From NCBI GenBank assembly GCA_015655975.1, contig DVEP01000020.1:1-64000 (forward strand): 64,000 nucleotides of DNA, written 5' to 3'. The first letter of the stretch is position 1. Each line of letters starts with the position of its first letter. Below the pieces are notes generated by a model. The model had not been told where the DNA came from. It saw only the letters and a list, made by a program, of their open reading frames with translations, and made no database searches. Positions 49,372 to 58,486 of the stretch are shown one piece after another. The translations under genes and the position numbers were made by a program. Source of the stretch: Eubacterium sp. Lineage in GTDB: Bacteria > Bacillota > Clostridia > Oscillospirales > Acutalibacteraceae.

Positions 49372-50670
49372 TTAACCCACATCGCTTATTGATTGATTGT
49401 CTTCATACTTAACTCGTTTAATATCTGCACCGACAGAAGTCAACTTTTCTACTATATCTTCATATCCTCTGTCGATATACTGAATGCTTTCAACGGTTGT
49501 TTCGCCGTTTGCTACAAGACCTGCAATCACCATAGCGGCGCCCGCTCTCAAATCTGTTGCTCTGACACTTACACCTGTCAAACTCTTGACACCTGCAATG
49601 ACCGCTGTTTTGCCGTCAACCTGAATATCAGCGCCCATTCTGACTAACTGTCCCACATACTGAAAACGGTTATCCCAAACGCTTTCGCTCAAAATACTCG
49701 TACCGTCGGCAATAGCCAAAACAACTGCCATCTGAGGCTGCATATCTGTCGGAAAACCCGGATGAGGCATAGTTTTAACATTGCACTTTTTCAAATTGAA
49801 ATGTTTTCTGTTTCTTGCAACTCTTACTGAGTCGTCATATTCTATAATTGTTGCGCCTGCTTCTTCAAGTTTTGCACTTATAGACTCCAAATGCTTCGGT
49901 ATTACATTTTTAATGAGAACATTTCCGCCGCAAGCCGCAGCAGCAACCATATATGTGCCTGCTTCGATTTGGTCGGGAATGATTGAGTATGAGCAACTGT
50001 GAAGTCGCTCTACACCTTTGATTTTGATAGTGTCTGTACCTGCACCTCTTATATCTGCACCCATTGAGTTTAAAAACAATGCAAGGTCAACAATATGAGG
50101 TTCTTTTGCCGCATTTTCAATTACGGTAAGTCCCTGCGCTAAAACAGACGCAAGCATAACATTCATTGTCGCACCGACAGAAACTACATCCATATAAACA
50201 GAAGCGCCCACGAGTTTTTCGGCATTTGCACAAACCATTCCGTTTACAACCTCAACTTCTGCGCCCAAAGCCTTGAACCCTTTGATATGCAAATCTATCG
50301 GTCGAACACCGAAGTCGCAGCCGCCGGGCATAGCAACAGAAGCCCTTTTAAACTTGCCGAGCATAGCGCCGATAAAATAATAGCTTGCTCTGCACTTTGA
50401 CGCAAGTTCATAGGGTACTCGACTGTTAGGGTTTAAAGTTGTAGCGTCAATTTCAACCGTATGTTTATTGACATACTTAACTTTTGCTCCCATTTCGCTG
50501 ATGATTTTTATGATTAAGTTCACATCGCTTATATCCGGCAAATTTTCGATGCGAACAGGTTCAGATGCAAGTATTGCCGCAGGAAGAATTGCAACAGCAG
50601 CATTTTTAGCGCCCGAAATATTGATTTCTCCAAACAATTCGTTGCCGCCGTTTATAACAAATTTTTCCAA
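49372..50670 (-). CDS. murA: UDP-N-acetylglucosamine 1-carboxyvinyltransferase MurA
   Basis: A 432-aa enolpyruvyl transferase, first committed step of peptidoglycan synthesis. INGGNELFGEINISGAKNAA, SKCRASYYFIGAMLGKF, the catalytic loop MPGGCDFGVRPIDLH with Cys present (the fosfomycin target), PDQIEAGTYMVAAA and the C-terminal TDLRAGAAMVIAGL with DRGYEDIVEKL are clear. I prefer the TTG at 50670: it gives the family start (M)EKFVINGG and lies 8 nt from AGAGG, while the GTG at 50679 falls within that RBS. Confidence 0.97.
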   Translation of the reverse strand: MEKFVINGGNELFGEINISGAKNAAVAILPAAILASEPVRIENLPDISDVNLIIKIISEMGAKVKYVNKHTVEIDATTLNPNSRVPYELASKCRASYYFIGAMLGKFKRASVAMPGGCDFGVRPIDLHIKGFKALGAEVEVVNGMVCANAEKLVGASVYMDVVSVGATMNVMLASVLAQGLTVIENAAKEPHIVDLALFLNSMGADIRGAGTDTIKIKGVERLHSCSYSIIPDQIEAGTYMVAAAACGGNVLIKNVIPKHLESISAKLEEAGATIIEYDDSVRVARNRKHFNLKKCNVKTMPHPGFPTDMQPQMAVVLAIADGTSILSESVWDNRFQYVGQLVRMGADIQVDGKTAVIAGVKSLTGVSVRATDLRAGAAMVIAGLVANGETTVESIQYIDRGYEDIVEKLTSVGADIKRVKYEDNQSISDVG

Positions 50671-50897
50671 GGCTTTCACCTCTTCTTTAATTAAATATTC
50701 TCTATAAATATCGTTTACTAACTATAACGCAATATACTATAAAATAACCTTATATATAATAACAAATTTGTAACAAAAATAAAAGCGTTTTTTACAAAAT
50801 TTAATAATATTATTAAAATAAAACAAATTTAATTGAAAATTAACCTATTGTATGATAAGATTTAGATAATAATTTGAAAAATTGAAAGGATTTTGTA

Positions 50898-52403
50898 ATG
50901 AATATTATACCTAAACCGCAAAAAATATCATTTGATGAAAAAACAAAATTTGATTTTTCAAAAATTCTGTTAGGAAAAAACAAATTAAGCAAAAATGCAG
51001 AAAATGATTTTTTAGATTTCACAAAAAAGCTCGGCATTAAAACTTCAAGTGAAGAAAACATTTCATTTTTCAATGACGATGCAATAATCGAAGAAGGCTA
51101 CAAAATTGAAATTGACAGAAAAATCTCCGTTTATGCGTCAAGTGCGTCGGGCGAATTTTACGCACTGCAAACCCTCAAGCAAATGCTTTTTGAATACAAA
51201 AACAATTTGCCGAAAACAACGATTGAAGACTGTCCGAAGTTTGCATACAGAGGTTTTATGCTCGATGTGGGCAGATATTTTTACAGCGTGAGTGATATTA
51301 AAAAGTTTTTGGATGATATGGCGCTCCAGAAATTAAATTGGTTTCATTTTCATCTTACAGAAGACCAAGGCTGGAGAATTGAAATCAAAAAATACCCTTT
51401 ACTTACCGAAATAGGCTCACGCAGAAGTAACACAAACTTCAACAACAAACCGCACGGCGGATACTACACTCAGGAAGAAATCAAAGAAATTGTTGAATAC
51501 GCTCACTCAAAATACATTAAAATTATGCCCGAGTTTGACATTCCGGGACACTCAAGAGCCGCTATTGCGGCGTACCCTGAACTTTGCTGTTTCAACAGAG
51601 AGTTGCCTGTTGCAACACACTGGGGAGTAAAGCACGATGTTCTCTGCGCAGGAAAAGAGTCTGTGTACCAATTTGTTTTCGATGTTATTGACGAATTGGT
51701 AGAATTGTTCCCCGACGGATATATACATATCGGCGGAGACGAAGTATTCAAACACCGTTGGAAAATCTGCCCCGAATGTCAAAAAACAATCAAAGAGAAC
51801 GGACTTAAAGACGAAACGGAATTGCAGGAATACTTTATGAACAAAGTCTATGACTACTTGAAGAAAAAAGGCGTTGATAAAGTATTTATGTGGAACTTTG
51901 ACGGTCTTAATCCGACAATTTTAAATAAAGATATTGGATTTTCTTTATGCGGCGGAGAAGAAAAAGAAAGGTTTTTTGTTGACACATCTACCAAAGCATA
52001 TTATTTAGACTTGCCTTACGGATACATTCCTTTCAAAAACTCCTGCGAGCACAAAATAGACCAAAACGCTATGGGTGCAGAAGCAGAAATTTGGTGTGAA
52101 TACATACCGAACAAGCAAAAGTCAGACTTAATGACATATCCGAGAATTTTAGGTCTTGTTGAAAGTGTGTGGAACGGCGAATGTGATTATAATTCTGCTT
52201 TGAAAAAACTCGATTTTTACTATTCATATATTGAAATGAACGGAATAAATCACTCTGTTTCAGATGCCAAACTCAACCCAAAAGGTTTGAGAAAGTTTTT
52301 TGAAATACTTTTATTTGAACGCAGGCAGTTAACTTGGGAAGGCGTCCACAATATTTTTGACGACCTAAAAGTAGAAAAACAAGCAAAAAAATCAAACAAA
52401 TAA
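50898..52403 (+). CDS. GH20 beta-N-acetylhexosaminidase, apparently cytoplasmic
   Basis: A 501-aa glycoside hydrolase of family 20. An N-terminal GH20b domain (about 1-110; EGYKIEIDRKISVYASSASG) precedes the catalytic barrel (about 115-440): FAYRGFMLDVGRYF, FHFHLTEDQGWRIEIK, MPEFDIPGHSRAA, and the catalytic pair D281-E282 in HIGGDE; WCEY and SVWNG contribute aromatic walls. There is no signal peptide, so it likely acts on imported GlcNAc disaccharides or muropeptide-derived sugars. ATG 50898 has GAAAGGA upstream. It is a single gene divergent from murA. Confidence 0.94.
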   Translation: MNIIPKPQKISFDEKTKFDFSKILLGKNKLSKNAENDFLDFTKKLGIKTSSEENISFFNDDAIIEEGYKIEIDRKISVYASSASGEFYALQTLKQMLFEYKNNLPKTTIEDCPKFAYRGFMLDVGRYFYSVSDIKKFLDDMALQKLNWFHFHLTEDQGWRIEIKKYPLLTEIGSRRSNTNFNNKPHGGYYTQEEIKEIVEYAHSKYIKIMPEFDIPGHSRAAIAAYPELCCFNRELPVATHWGVKHDVLCAGKESVYQFVFDVIDELVELFPDGYIHIGGDEVFKHRWKICPECQKTIKENGLKDETELQEYFMNKVYDYLKKKGVDKVFMWNFDGLNPTILNKDIGFSLCGGEEKERFFVDTSTKAYYLDLPYGYIPFKNSCEHKIDQNAMGAEAEIWCEYIPNKQKSDLMTYPRILGLVESVWNGECDYNSALKKLDFYYSYIEMNGINHSVSDAKLNPKGLRKFFEILLFERRQLTWEGVHNIFDDLKVEKQAKKSNK

Positions 52404-52484
52404 AAACATATATTTTGCAAATTGAAAAATGATTTTCAAAAGCATTTCTTCTTTTTGACACAACGGCAAAAGTTTAATCATTCA

Positions 52485-52524
52485 AAAAACGGTGCAGTAT
52501 TAAATGACTGCACCGTTTAATTTT
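52485..52524. terminator. Bidirectional terminator after the GH20 gene
   Basis: AAACGGTGCAGT pairs perfectly with ACTGCACCGTTT over an 8-nt loop, followed by AATTTT; also serves the converging metallophosphoesterase gene. Confidence 0.88.
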
Positions 52525-52547
52525 GCGTTATATATTTTAATATTAAA

Positions 52548-54020
52548 TTATGCGGCGGGTTTTACCCACTGAATTTCCCCTACAAGCGGTTCTTCACTGT
52601 AATGGTTGTACGAATCAATAGCGTACACTTCTACCGAATATTTTGCACTCGGCAGATTTTTATCAAGGGCAAGGCTGACTTCTTTTGACATATCGGCAAT
52701 TCCGCTTGTAAAATCTGTATAGTACAAATAGGTGTACATTCTGCCCGTAGCTTCATCTATCAATCTGACATCATAAGAATGAACAAAATCAGGGTGAACG
52801 GCAGCCGTAAATTTAATGCCCGGCAAAGTTTTTTCATTGTCGCTCGGCAAATATGACTTTATAAACGGCTCGTATTTAATCTTTGATTTTTTAGGAAATT
52901 CAGGTGCAGTTGCCTGAGACTCTAAAATATTTTTTCTGTAAACGAATGTACCTTTTTCCAAAGGATATGAAAGAGTCCAGCGCATATTCGCCTTTTCCTC
53001 TTTATTTTTGGCAACATTCCATCTCTCAACAACTGTTTTGTCAGCGCCGACATTCATTATGACGCACATCGGAAAATCTGTCGAATACGGCGGAAGATTT
53101 GTTTCCGCATTTAAAAACGGGTCAAACTTTCCGTCTTCAAGCGCAACGCCCGATGTACTTTGTACGGAAAAAGCTGTAATATTTTTTTGACTGATTGTTC
53201 TTTCGTCAAGCAAAGAATAGTTACTGCTTCCTGTTATTAAAACAACATTTTCATACTCCGACAAAACTTTTGTCAGATTTTCGTCGGACTGCTCGTCTGA
53301 ACCCACAACGCTGTCTTCCACACTGTGATGAGAAACAACAAATATCGGGTTGCCCGGTTTTGTGTCGTTTTTTGCGTCTTCAAGTTCTTTTTTCAGCCAC
53401 TCTGTTACTTTTTCGGAATATCCGTTTTGTGCTCCCATTTCGTCAGGACTGACCCCTATGAAATGAAAGCCGTTGACTTTATAGTGAGTCCACGGAGAAG
53501 TGTTCAACTTCATTGAAAAAGTTCTTTGTTTTTGAACATTGTTGCCGTTGTCTTTTTCGGAAACTAAATCTTGATTACCCATTATGTCCAAAAAAATAGG
53601 ACGGCTGTTTTTTTCAGGAAAAACACTGTTTATCGTGTCTTTATATACACCATAGGCATATCCGCTGTTTTTTTGAGCAATGTCGCCTGCGTTAATAATC
53701 ATATCCACACCTTGAGATTTGAAAACTTCAAGCGTCTTTTTTAAATTTTCAACATACAGCGTATTGTCGTCTTTGTTGTCTTGAAGTCGGTTATTGCTCA
53801 TAACTCCGACGCGCAAAACTTCGCCGTTTCCGACATTGTTGTAAACCTGAAGTTTATCTTTTGACGGCGAAACCCACCTAAAAGGAATAGCATAGCACAA
53901 AAATGCAATAATAATTACTAAAACAACAGAAACGCAAACAGAAACAATTTTCTTCTTTTTCAGTTTTTTTGTTCTCATTTGCTGTCTTAACGCATTTCTT
54001 TCTTCCTCACTTTGCGGCAT
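52548..54020 (-). CDS. Membrane-anchored metallophosphoesterase-like protein with degenerate metal site
   Basis: A 490-aa protein: basic cytoplasmic start, one transmembrane helix (about 25-45), then an extracellular calcineurin-like domain (about 70-320) and a C-terminal beta-sandwich-like region (about 375-485; IKFTAAVHPDFVHSYDVRL). I start it at the ATG at 54020 with GAGGGGA upstream; earlier codons lie in tetR. The family's five metal motifs are mostly lost: VGVMSNNRL where DxH should be, NAGDIAQ (first Asp kept, second lost), GNQD for GNHD, SHHS intact, ITGSSNYS for GHxH. It may be a pseudoenzyme or a binding protein. Located 37 nt after tetR in the same direction. Confidence 0.78.
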   Translation of the reverse strand: MPQSEEERNALRQQMRTKKLKKKKIVSVCVSVVLVIIIAFLCYAIPFRWVSPSKDKLQVYNNVGNGEVLRVGVMSNNRLQDNKDDNTLYVENLKKTLEVFKSQGVDMIINAGDIAQKNSGYAYGVYKDTINSVFPEKNSRPIFLDIMGNQDLVSEKDNGNNVQKQRTFSMKLNTSPWTHYKVNGFHFIGVSPDEMGAQNGYSEKVTEWLKKELEDAKNDTKPGNPIFVVSHHSVEDSVVGSDEQSDENLTKVLSEYENVVLITGSSNYSLLDERTISQKNITAFSVQSTSGVALEDGKFDPFLNAETNLPPYSTDFPMCVIMNVGADKTVVERWNVAKNKEEKANMRWTLSYPLEKGTFVYRKNILESQATAPEFPKKSKIKYEPFIKSYLPSDNEKTLPGIKFTAAVHPDFVHSYDVRLIDEATGRMYTYLYYTDFTSGIADMSKEVSLALDKNLPSAKYSVEVYAIDSYNHYSEEPLVGEIQWVKPAA

Positions 54021-54057
54021 AAAATCCCCTCTTTCCGAAAACAGAACACAAAAAAAT

Positions 54058-54603
54058 TCAGTTTTCGCAACTGCCAAGCGCTTTCATAAAAGGATTAAAA
54101 CAGTTGCACAATTTTTTTACATCTGTTTCATATTTAACATTTCCATATTGAATATTCTCTATTATAAACCCTGTAATCGCCATTGAATTGAACTCAACAG
54201 CAATTCTTTTGTCGTCGGGTTTAAGCAAACTAAACTCCGTTTCGTTTCCAAAACAGTTAATCACAAATTCCTGTACACGCTTCAAAATTACAGTCTCTGC
54301 ATAGATACGCTTGCTCGAATTTAAAATAGGAGCGATATATCTCTCATTCTTTTTAGTATAAACAAAATAAGCCTCAATAATTTCATCTATATTATCTAAA
54401 TCATCAATTTCATCTTTAATCGTATCCATTATAATTTCTATATAAAACTCAATCATATGATTTATATTGTCAAAATGATAGTAAAAGCTTTGCCTTGAGA
54501 AACCGATTTTTTGTGAAATATCGGTTACCGTAATAGAATCAATCGGCTTAACCTCGGTCAATTCATAAAACGCTTTCAAAATTTTGCTTTTTGTAATATT
54601 CAA
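54058..54603 (-). CDS. TetR/AcrR family transcriptional regulator
   Basis: A 181-aa regulator. The N-terminal helix-turn-helix (about 1-50) reads ILKAFYELTEVKPIDSITVTDI then SQKIGFSRQSFYYHFDN, the family signature. The C-terminal half is an all-helical ligand domain with no recognisable ligand. The start is TTG at 54603, chosen for GGAGG 7 nt upstream; no ATG fits. A palindrome overlaps its promoter, suggesting autorepression. The next gene, the degenerate metallophosphoesterase, is probably co-transcribed. Confidence 0.88.
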   Translation of the reverse strand: MNITKSKILKAFYELTEVKPIDSITVTDISQKIGFSRQSFYYHFDNINHMIEFYIEIIMDTIKDEIDDLDNIDEIIEAYFVYTKKNERYIAPILNSSKRIYAETVILKRVQEFVINCFGNETEFSLLKPDDKRIAVEFNSMAITGFIIENIQYGNVKYETDVKKLCNCFNPFMKALGSCEN

Positions 54604-54652
54604 TTTTAGGCCTCCGTCTTAATGAAAATAATAATAAATATTAATACAACAC

Positions 54653-54670
54653 TATATTATAGATAATATA
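54653..54670. promoter_or_regulatory. Palindrome at the tetR promoter, candidate TetR operator
   Basis: TATATTAT-AG-ATAATATA, a perfect 8-2-8 inverted repeat that covers the -10 and likely start of tetR transcription. The AT-only sequence lowers its weight. Confidence 0.5.
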
Positions 54671-54693
54671 TCATAATTATAATCTTTTTTCAA
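54665..54693 (-). promoter_or_regulatory. Promoter of tetR
   Basis: On the minus strand TTGAAA (54693-54688), 17 bp, TATATT (54670-54665). Confidence 0.6.
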
Positions 54694-54827
54694 TACATTT
54701 TTCCCCTGTCAAACATAGCAAGTACTTAAAAATACCCTATATTATACAGGATAAATTGTTAAATGTTTACGAATTAATTATTATTAAGATTTTTTTTAAT
54801 GCAATACAAAAAAACAGGTGTTATAAT

Positions 54828-56162
54828 ATGCTCACAAACAAAAAAGGTCGTGAAAAAATGAGCAAATCTGCAAAAATTGTTGCCATTCTTCTTTCAGTCA
54901 TTGTAATAATAGGCGCAGGAATATCAATAGAAAATATTCTGGGTAAAAATTTGAAACCCTCTTCTAAAATCAGCGCAAAAATCGAAGACGAAGAAGTAAA
55001 AATAAATTGGAAAAGAGTAAAACACGCAGACGGTTATATTTTGTACGCAAAACCCGAAGAGAACGAGCAATTTTCACAAATTGCCAAACTTGAAGGGAAC
55101 AAAACAACATCATACAAAACCGAGCCGGGTGAAAAAGGCAGTATAACAAACTATGCCGTTGAAGCCTACAAAACCGTTTCGGGAAAAACTTACAAAAGCA
55201 AATTAAGCATGCCGACTCAACTTGCAGTTGCGCCGGAAGTTATCGGAAAGCCTGTTGCAAGTTCCTTAAAAAAAGGCGAAGCAAGTTTAAGCTGGAACAC
55301 TGTTAAATGTTCGGGATACGAAATAGAATATGTAAAAGGAAATTTTGACGGCAAAGATGATGAGGTTGCTCAAGTTTTTGCAGAAAATTCCACGCAGGCA
55401 AAACAAAACTTCACAAACCTTGAAGAAGACGGAGTGTACTCTTTCAAAATAAGGGCCTATGTTTTAAACGGCGAAGAAAAAGTATATTCAGACTGGAGCG
55501 AACCTGCCGAAGTAAAAATCAAAACAAGTCAAAATACAGTTGACCCGTCAAAACCTATGATAGCGCTCACTTTTGATGACGGTCCAAACTACAAAACAAC
55601 AAAAAGACTTCTTGATATTTTGGAACAATACAATGCAAAAGCGACTTTCTTTATGGTAGGAAACAGAACTCAAGGTAAAAACGCAGAGTTGTTAAAGCGA
55701 GAAATTGAAATGGGCTGTGAACTCGGCAACCACACCTATGACCACAGCCACTATGGAAAAAATGTAACAAAAGAAGATATAGTAAAAAGCGCTGAAGCAA
55801 TCAAAAAAGCATCGGGTCAATATCCGACTGCATTCAGATGCACAGGCGGTATCATATCTGACGAAATACGAAAAAACAGCGGTGCTCCGATTTACTACTG
55901 GTCTGTTGATACGGAAGACTGGAAGTCAAGAAATGCCGACGCCGTTGCGCACAAATTGCTGAGTCAGGTAAGCAACGGAGACATCATACTGATGCACGAC
56001 ATTTACGAAACAACAATAGACGCAGTTGAAAAAGTGATGCCCGAACTTGTAAAAAGAGGATACCAATTTGTTACTGTATCGGAATTGATGGAAGCAAACG
56101 GAATACAAACGGAAAACGGAAAACAATATTTCAGTGCAACAAGCAAACACAACGAAAAATAA
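54828..56162 (+). CDS. Membrane-anchored polysaccharide deacetylase with fibronectin-III-like repeats
   Basis: A 444-aa protein from the ATG at 54828 (AGGTG 5 nt upstream; an ATG at 54858 with AAAGG is the alternative, and the frame opens still further upstream without an RBS). One N-terminal signal-anchor helix (about 16-36), two Fn3-like modules (about 50-135 and 140-235; INWKRVKHADGYILYAK and SLSWNTVKCSGYEIEY), then a NodB deacetylase domain (about 245-435). Catalytic motifs: LTFDDGPN with the Asp pair, GNHTYDHSHY with the metal His residues, DTEDW and ILMHDIYE. The usual RPPYG arginine block reads FRCTGG. It probably deacetylates peptidoglycan or a surface polysaccharide outside the cell. 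Confidence 0.9.
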   Translation: MLTNKKGREKMSKSAKIVAILLSVIVIIGAGISIENILGKNLKPSSKISAKIEDEEVKINWKRVKHADGYILYAKPEENEQFSQIAKLEGNKTTSYKTEPGEKGSITNYAVEAYKTVSGKTYKSKLSMPTQLAVAPEVIGKPVASSLKKGEASLSWNTVKCSGYEIEYVKGNFDGKDDEVAQVFAENSTQAKQNFTNLEEDGVYSFKIRAYVLNGEEKVYSDWSEPAEVKIKTSQNTVDPSKPMIALTFDDGPNYKTTKRLLDILEQYNAKATFFMVGNRTQGKNAELLKREIEMGCELGNHTYDHSHYGKNVTKEDIVKSAEAIKKASGQYPTAFRCTGGIISDEIRKNSGAPIYYWSVDTEDWKSRNADAVAHKLLSQVSNGDIILMHDIYETTIDAVEKVMPELVKRGYQFVTVSELMEANGIQTENGKQYFSATSKHNEK

Positions 56163-56166
56163 ACGC

Positions 56167-56210
56167 ACCTCCTATGGCAGAATAAAAACTGTCATAGGAG
56201 GTATTTTTAC
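56167..56210 (+). terminator. Terminator of the deacetylase gene
   Basis: ACCTCCTATGGCAG pairs with CTGTCATAGGAGGT (one mismatch) across a 7-nt loop and is followed by ATTTTTA. Confidence 0.88.
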
Positions 56211-56230
56211 TTTATATATCTAAAATTCAC

Positions 56231-58342
56231 TCAATTATTTTCCAACCGTGCCACAATCACGCTCATATCGTCTGCCCTTGCACCGTCAAGTCTTTTAAGT
56301 GCATTTGAAACTATCGCTTCCGCTGTCTGCTGAGGTGTCATTTTTTCGGAAAACTCAAAATAGTAATCAAGCCAATCATTACCGTCGGAACAAACGCCGT
56401 CGCTCATTAAGACAACAGTATCTCCCGGAGATAATACAGCCGTTCTTTTTGCAAAGTCAATGCCTTTTAAAATTCCTGCCGGCATTGAAGACAGTTCTAC
56501 TTTTTGAACAGACGAACTTTTTATTATATACGACACCGCCGCACCTGCTTTATAGAACTCACACCTTCCCGTAAACAAATCTACGCTTGCAATATCAAGC
56601 GTGGCAAGGCTTTCTTCGTTTGATTTGACAAGAAGCGCCGAGTTTACGACTTTCAGCGACGAATCGAAACCAAATCCTGCCGAAACAAGTTTTGAAAGCA
56701 GTCCGCTTGCCATAGCACCGTCCAACGCAGCTCGTCCGCCCGTGCCCATTCCGTCGCTCAAAACGAGAATTTGACGGCCTTTTGAGTCGTTCAAAAGTTT
56801 AATAGTGTCTCCGCAAAGTCCCCCAACCGCAGTATGCTGTGCAAAGCCTATCTCCATTTTATATGTAGGTTTTTGAGAAAACGAAACAAGCATCTCTTTA
56901 CCCGACGACAAAACTCTGCCGTTTTCAAATGTTTTTCTGCATATCTTTTCTATCTCTTTTTTTATTTTAGGCTGAGTTATCAAACTGCTTTTGCAATTTG
57001 TTTGAATTTCCACACGGCAATGCAGATTTTTATCCGTTATGACGCTTATACTTTCTGCCGATATTTCATTTGAAGAAAGCATTGAGCGTATTTTACCTGC
57101 AAGGAAACTGTCAAAAGTCTCCGCCTCATCGAATTCAGCCGATAAATCAAACAACATATCTGCAATCGAATAGAATTGCTCCGACGCAACAAGCCGTATT
57201 TGATTTGTTTTCTCATCTATCAATTCTTTTGCTATGAGTTCGCGTGAAGAAAACATCTCGCTGTCATTTCTCATTTCATTTTTTGATATTTCTTTAATTT
57301 TTTCCGAAACACACTCCACACTCTGCGAAACAGAAGCCATTGCAGACGAGGCAAATCGCAACTTGACAACAAGACTTTGACGAAGTGAGCCTTCGGGAGA
57401 AACTTTTTCGCCTGAAAAGAAATTTTCAATTTTGTCGCACAACGATACGGGTGTGAGCAAAAACAGAACTATTCCTATTATACTTTCAACAGAAATGAAA
57501 TAATTCCCGCCCGACGCAACTGAAAAGAAAAGCATTGTGAAAACAAACGAAAACGACGAAGGTATGATACCGAACTGCAAAAACAGGCAGGAAATGAGTG
57601 CGGAAAAACCATAGGCACCCGACAAAAACACCATATTTTCCCCTGTTATGCCCAAAGAAAATCCGAGAGAGAGGGAAAACAGCAACGCCCATTTCAAGTT
57701 GCCGTACCTTATAGAAGAAATTATCACATAGCTTGCAACGATTCCGCCGAGAGTTATCGAAAACAAATTTATTCTTGCAAGGGAACAAACAAAAAATGAA
57801 AAACTTATAATACAGCAACTCAAATCTATAAGTGTAAGCGACGAAATTCTGGCGCCTCTTTCATAGACGCTTATTGTTTTTTTAAAGAAAAATGTACTTG
57901 CTCCGCACAACAGACTTTCTGCCGTTATGATTGCGTACTGCGAAATTTCTCCGCCGTCAACAAGTGTTGTTACAACTCCCGTTGACAAGGACGCTACAAA
58001 CGAAACTGCAAAAGAAAACGGCAAAGTGTTCTTAACGGCAGCCGATTTAAGCGCAAAAACACCGAGCGCAGTAATCAAACTCGCGGCAGCATACCTCAAA
58101 AACTCCTGTCTGCTCAAACAAAACATATATCCTGCAACTGCGCCGAGTGCCGAAAATATAAAATTATTTTTACCGCAAACGCTTATAAATGCAACTGCAA
58201 ACGGCGAACCCATACCCATCACGGAACCTGTCGCAAAAACCATCGACAACAAAAAGTATGTACACTTTTCAAATATTTGATTTTTCGGAAAAATTTTTCT
58301 CTCTTTTTTCATCACCAAATTGTTTTTTTCTTTTAATTTCAT
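56231..58342 (-). CDS. spoIIE: Stage II sporulation protein E (SpoIIE)
   Basis: A 703-aa sporulation phosphatase. Residues about 30-310 form some ten transmembrane helices; a middle region (about 330-490) with FSSRELIAKELIDEKTNQI is linked to FtsZ interaction and oligomerisation in Bacillus; the C-terminal PP2C phosphatase (about 490-700) has ILVLSDGMGTGGRAALDGAM, SVDLFTGRCEFYKAGAA and VVLMSDGVCSDGN carrying the metal Asp residues. It dephosphorylates SpoIIAA to release sigma-F in the forespore. It is shorter than the 827-aa Bacillus protein. Upstream lies a promoter with 21-bp spacing and 0A-like boxes. Confidence 0.96.
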   Translation of the reverse strand: MKLKEKNNLVMKKERKIFPKNQIFEKCTYFLLSMVFATGSVMGMGSPFAVAFISVCGKNNFIFSALGAVAGYMFCLSRQEFLRYAAASLITALGVFALKSAAVKNTLPFSFAVSFVASLSTGVVTTLVDGGEISQYAIITAESLLCGASTFFFKKTISVYERGARISSLTLIDLSCCIISFSFFVCSLARINLFSITLGGIVASYVIISSIRYGNLKWALLFSLSLGFSLGITGENMVFLSGAYGFSALISCLFLQFGIIPSSFSFVFTMLFFSVASGGNYFISVESIIGIVLFLLTPVSLCDKIENFFSGEKVSPEGSLRQSLVVKLRFASSAMASVSQSVECVSEKIKEISKNEMRNDSEMFSSRELIAKELIDEKTNQIRLVASEQFYSIADMLFDLSAEFDEAETFDSFLAGKIRSMLSSNEISAESISVITDKNLHCRVEIQTNCKSSLITQPKIKKEIEKICRKTFENGRVLSSGKEMLVSFSQKPTYKMEIGFAQHTAVGGLCGDTIKLLNDSKGRQILVLSDGMGTGGRAALDGAMASGLLSKLVSAGFGFDSSLKVVNSALLVKSNEESLATLDIASVDLFTGRCEFYKAGAAVSYIIKSSSVQKVELSSMPAGILKGIDFAKRTAVLSPGDTVVLMSDGVCSDGNDWLDYYFEFSEKMTPQQTAEAIVSNALKRLDGARADDMSVIVARLENN

Positions 58343-58373
58343 ATCATATCATTCTCCATTTGGTGTGAATACG

Positions 58374-58409
58374 ATTTTAACACCGCCGAAAGAAATAAAT
58401 TGTCAAAAA
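58374..58409 (-). promoter_or_regulatory. Spo0A-type promoter of spoIIE with 21-bp spacing
   Basis: On the minus strand TTGACA (58406-58401), then 21 bp, then TAAAAT (58379-58374). Wide spacing (21-22 bp) is a known feature of Spo0A-activated SigA promoters such as spoIIE and spoIIG of Bacillus. Read on the plus strand, TTGTCAAAAA (58400) and CGCCGAAAGA (58383) resemble the 0A box TGTCGAA and are spaced by about 17 bp. Confidence 0.7.
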
Positions 58410-58416
58410 AGGCAAC

Positions 58417-58456
58417 AAAAAAAGTACAACATAAAATATATGCTGTACTTTTTTAA
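58417..58456. terminator. Bidirectional terminator after nadC
   Basis: AAAAAAAGTACA pairs with TGTACTTTTTT, extended by CATA/TATG, with T-tracts both ways; it ends the nadABC operon just upstream of the spoIIE promoter. Confidence 0.85.
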
Positions 58457-58486
58457 AATATTCCCGAATTTTAATCAATAATTCAT

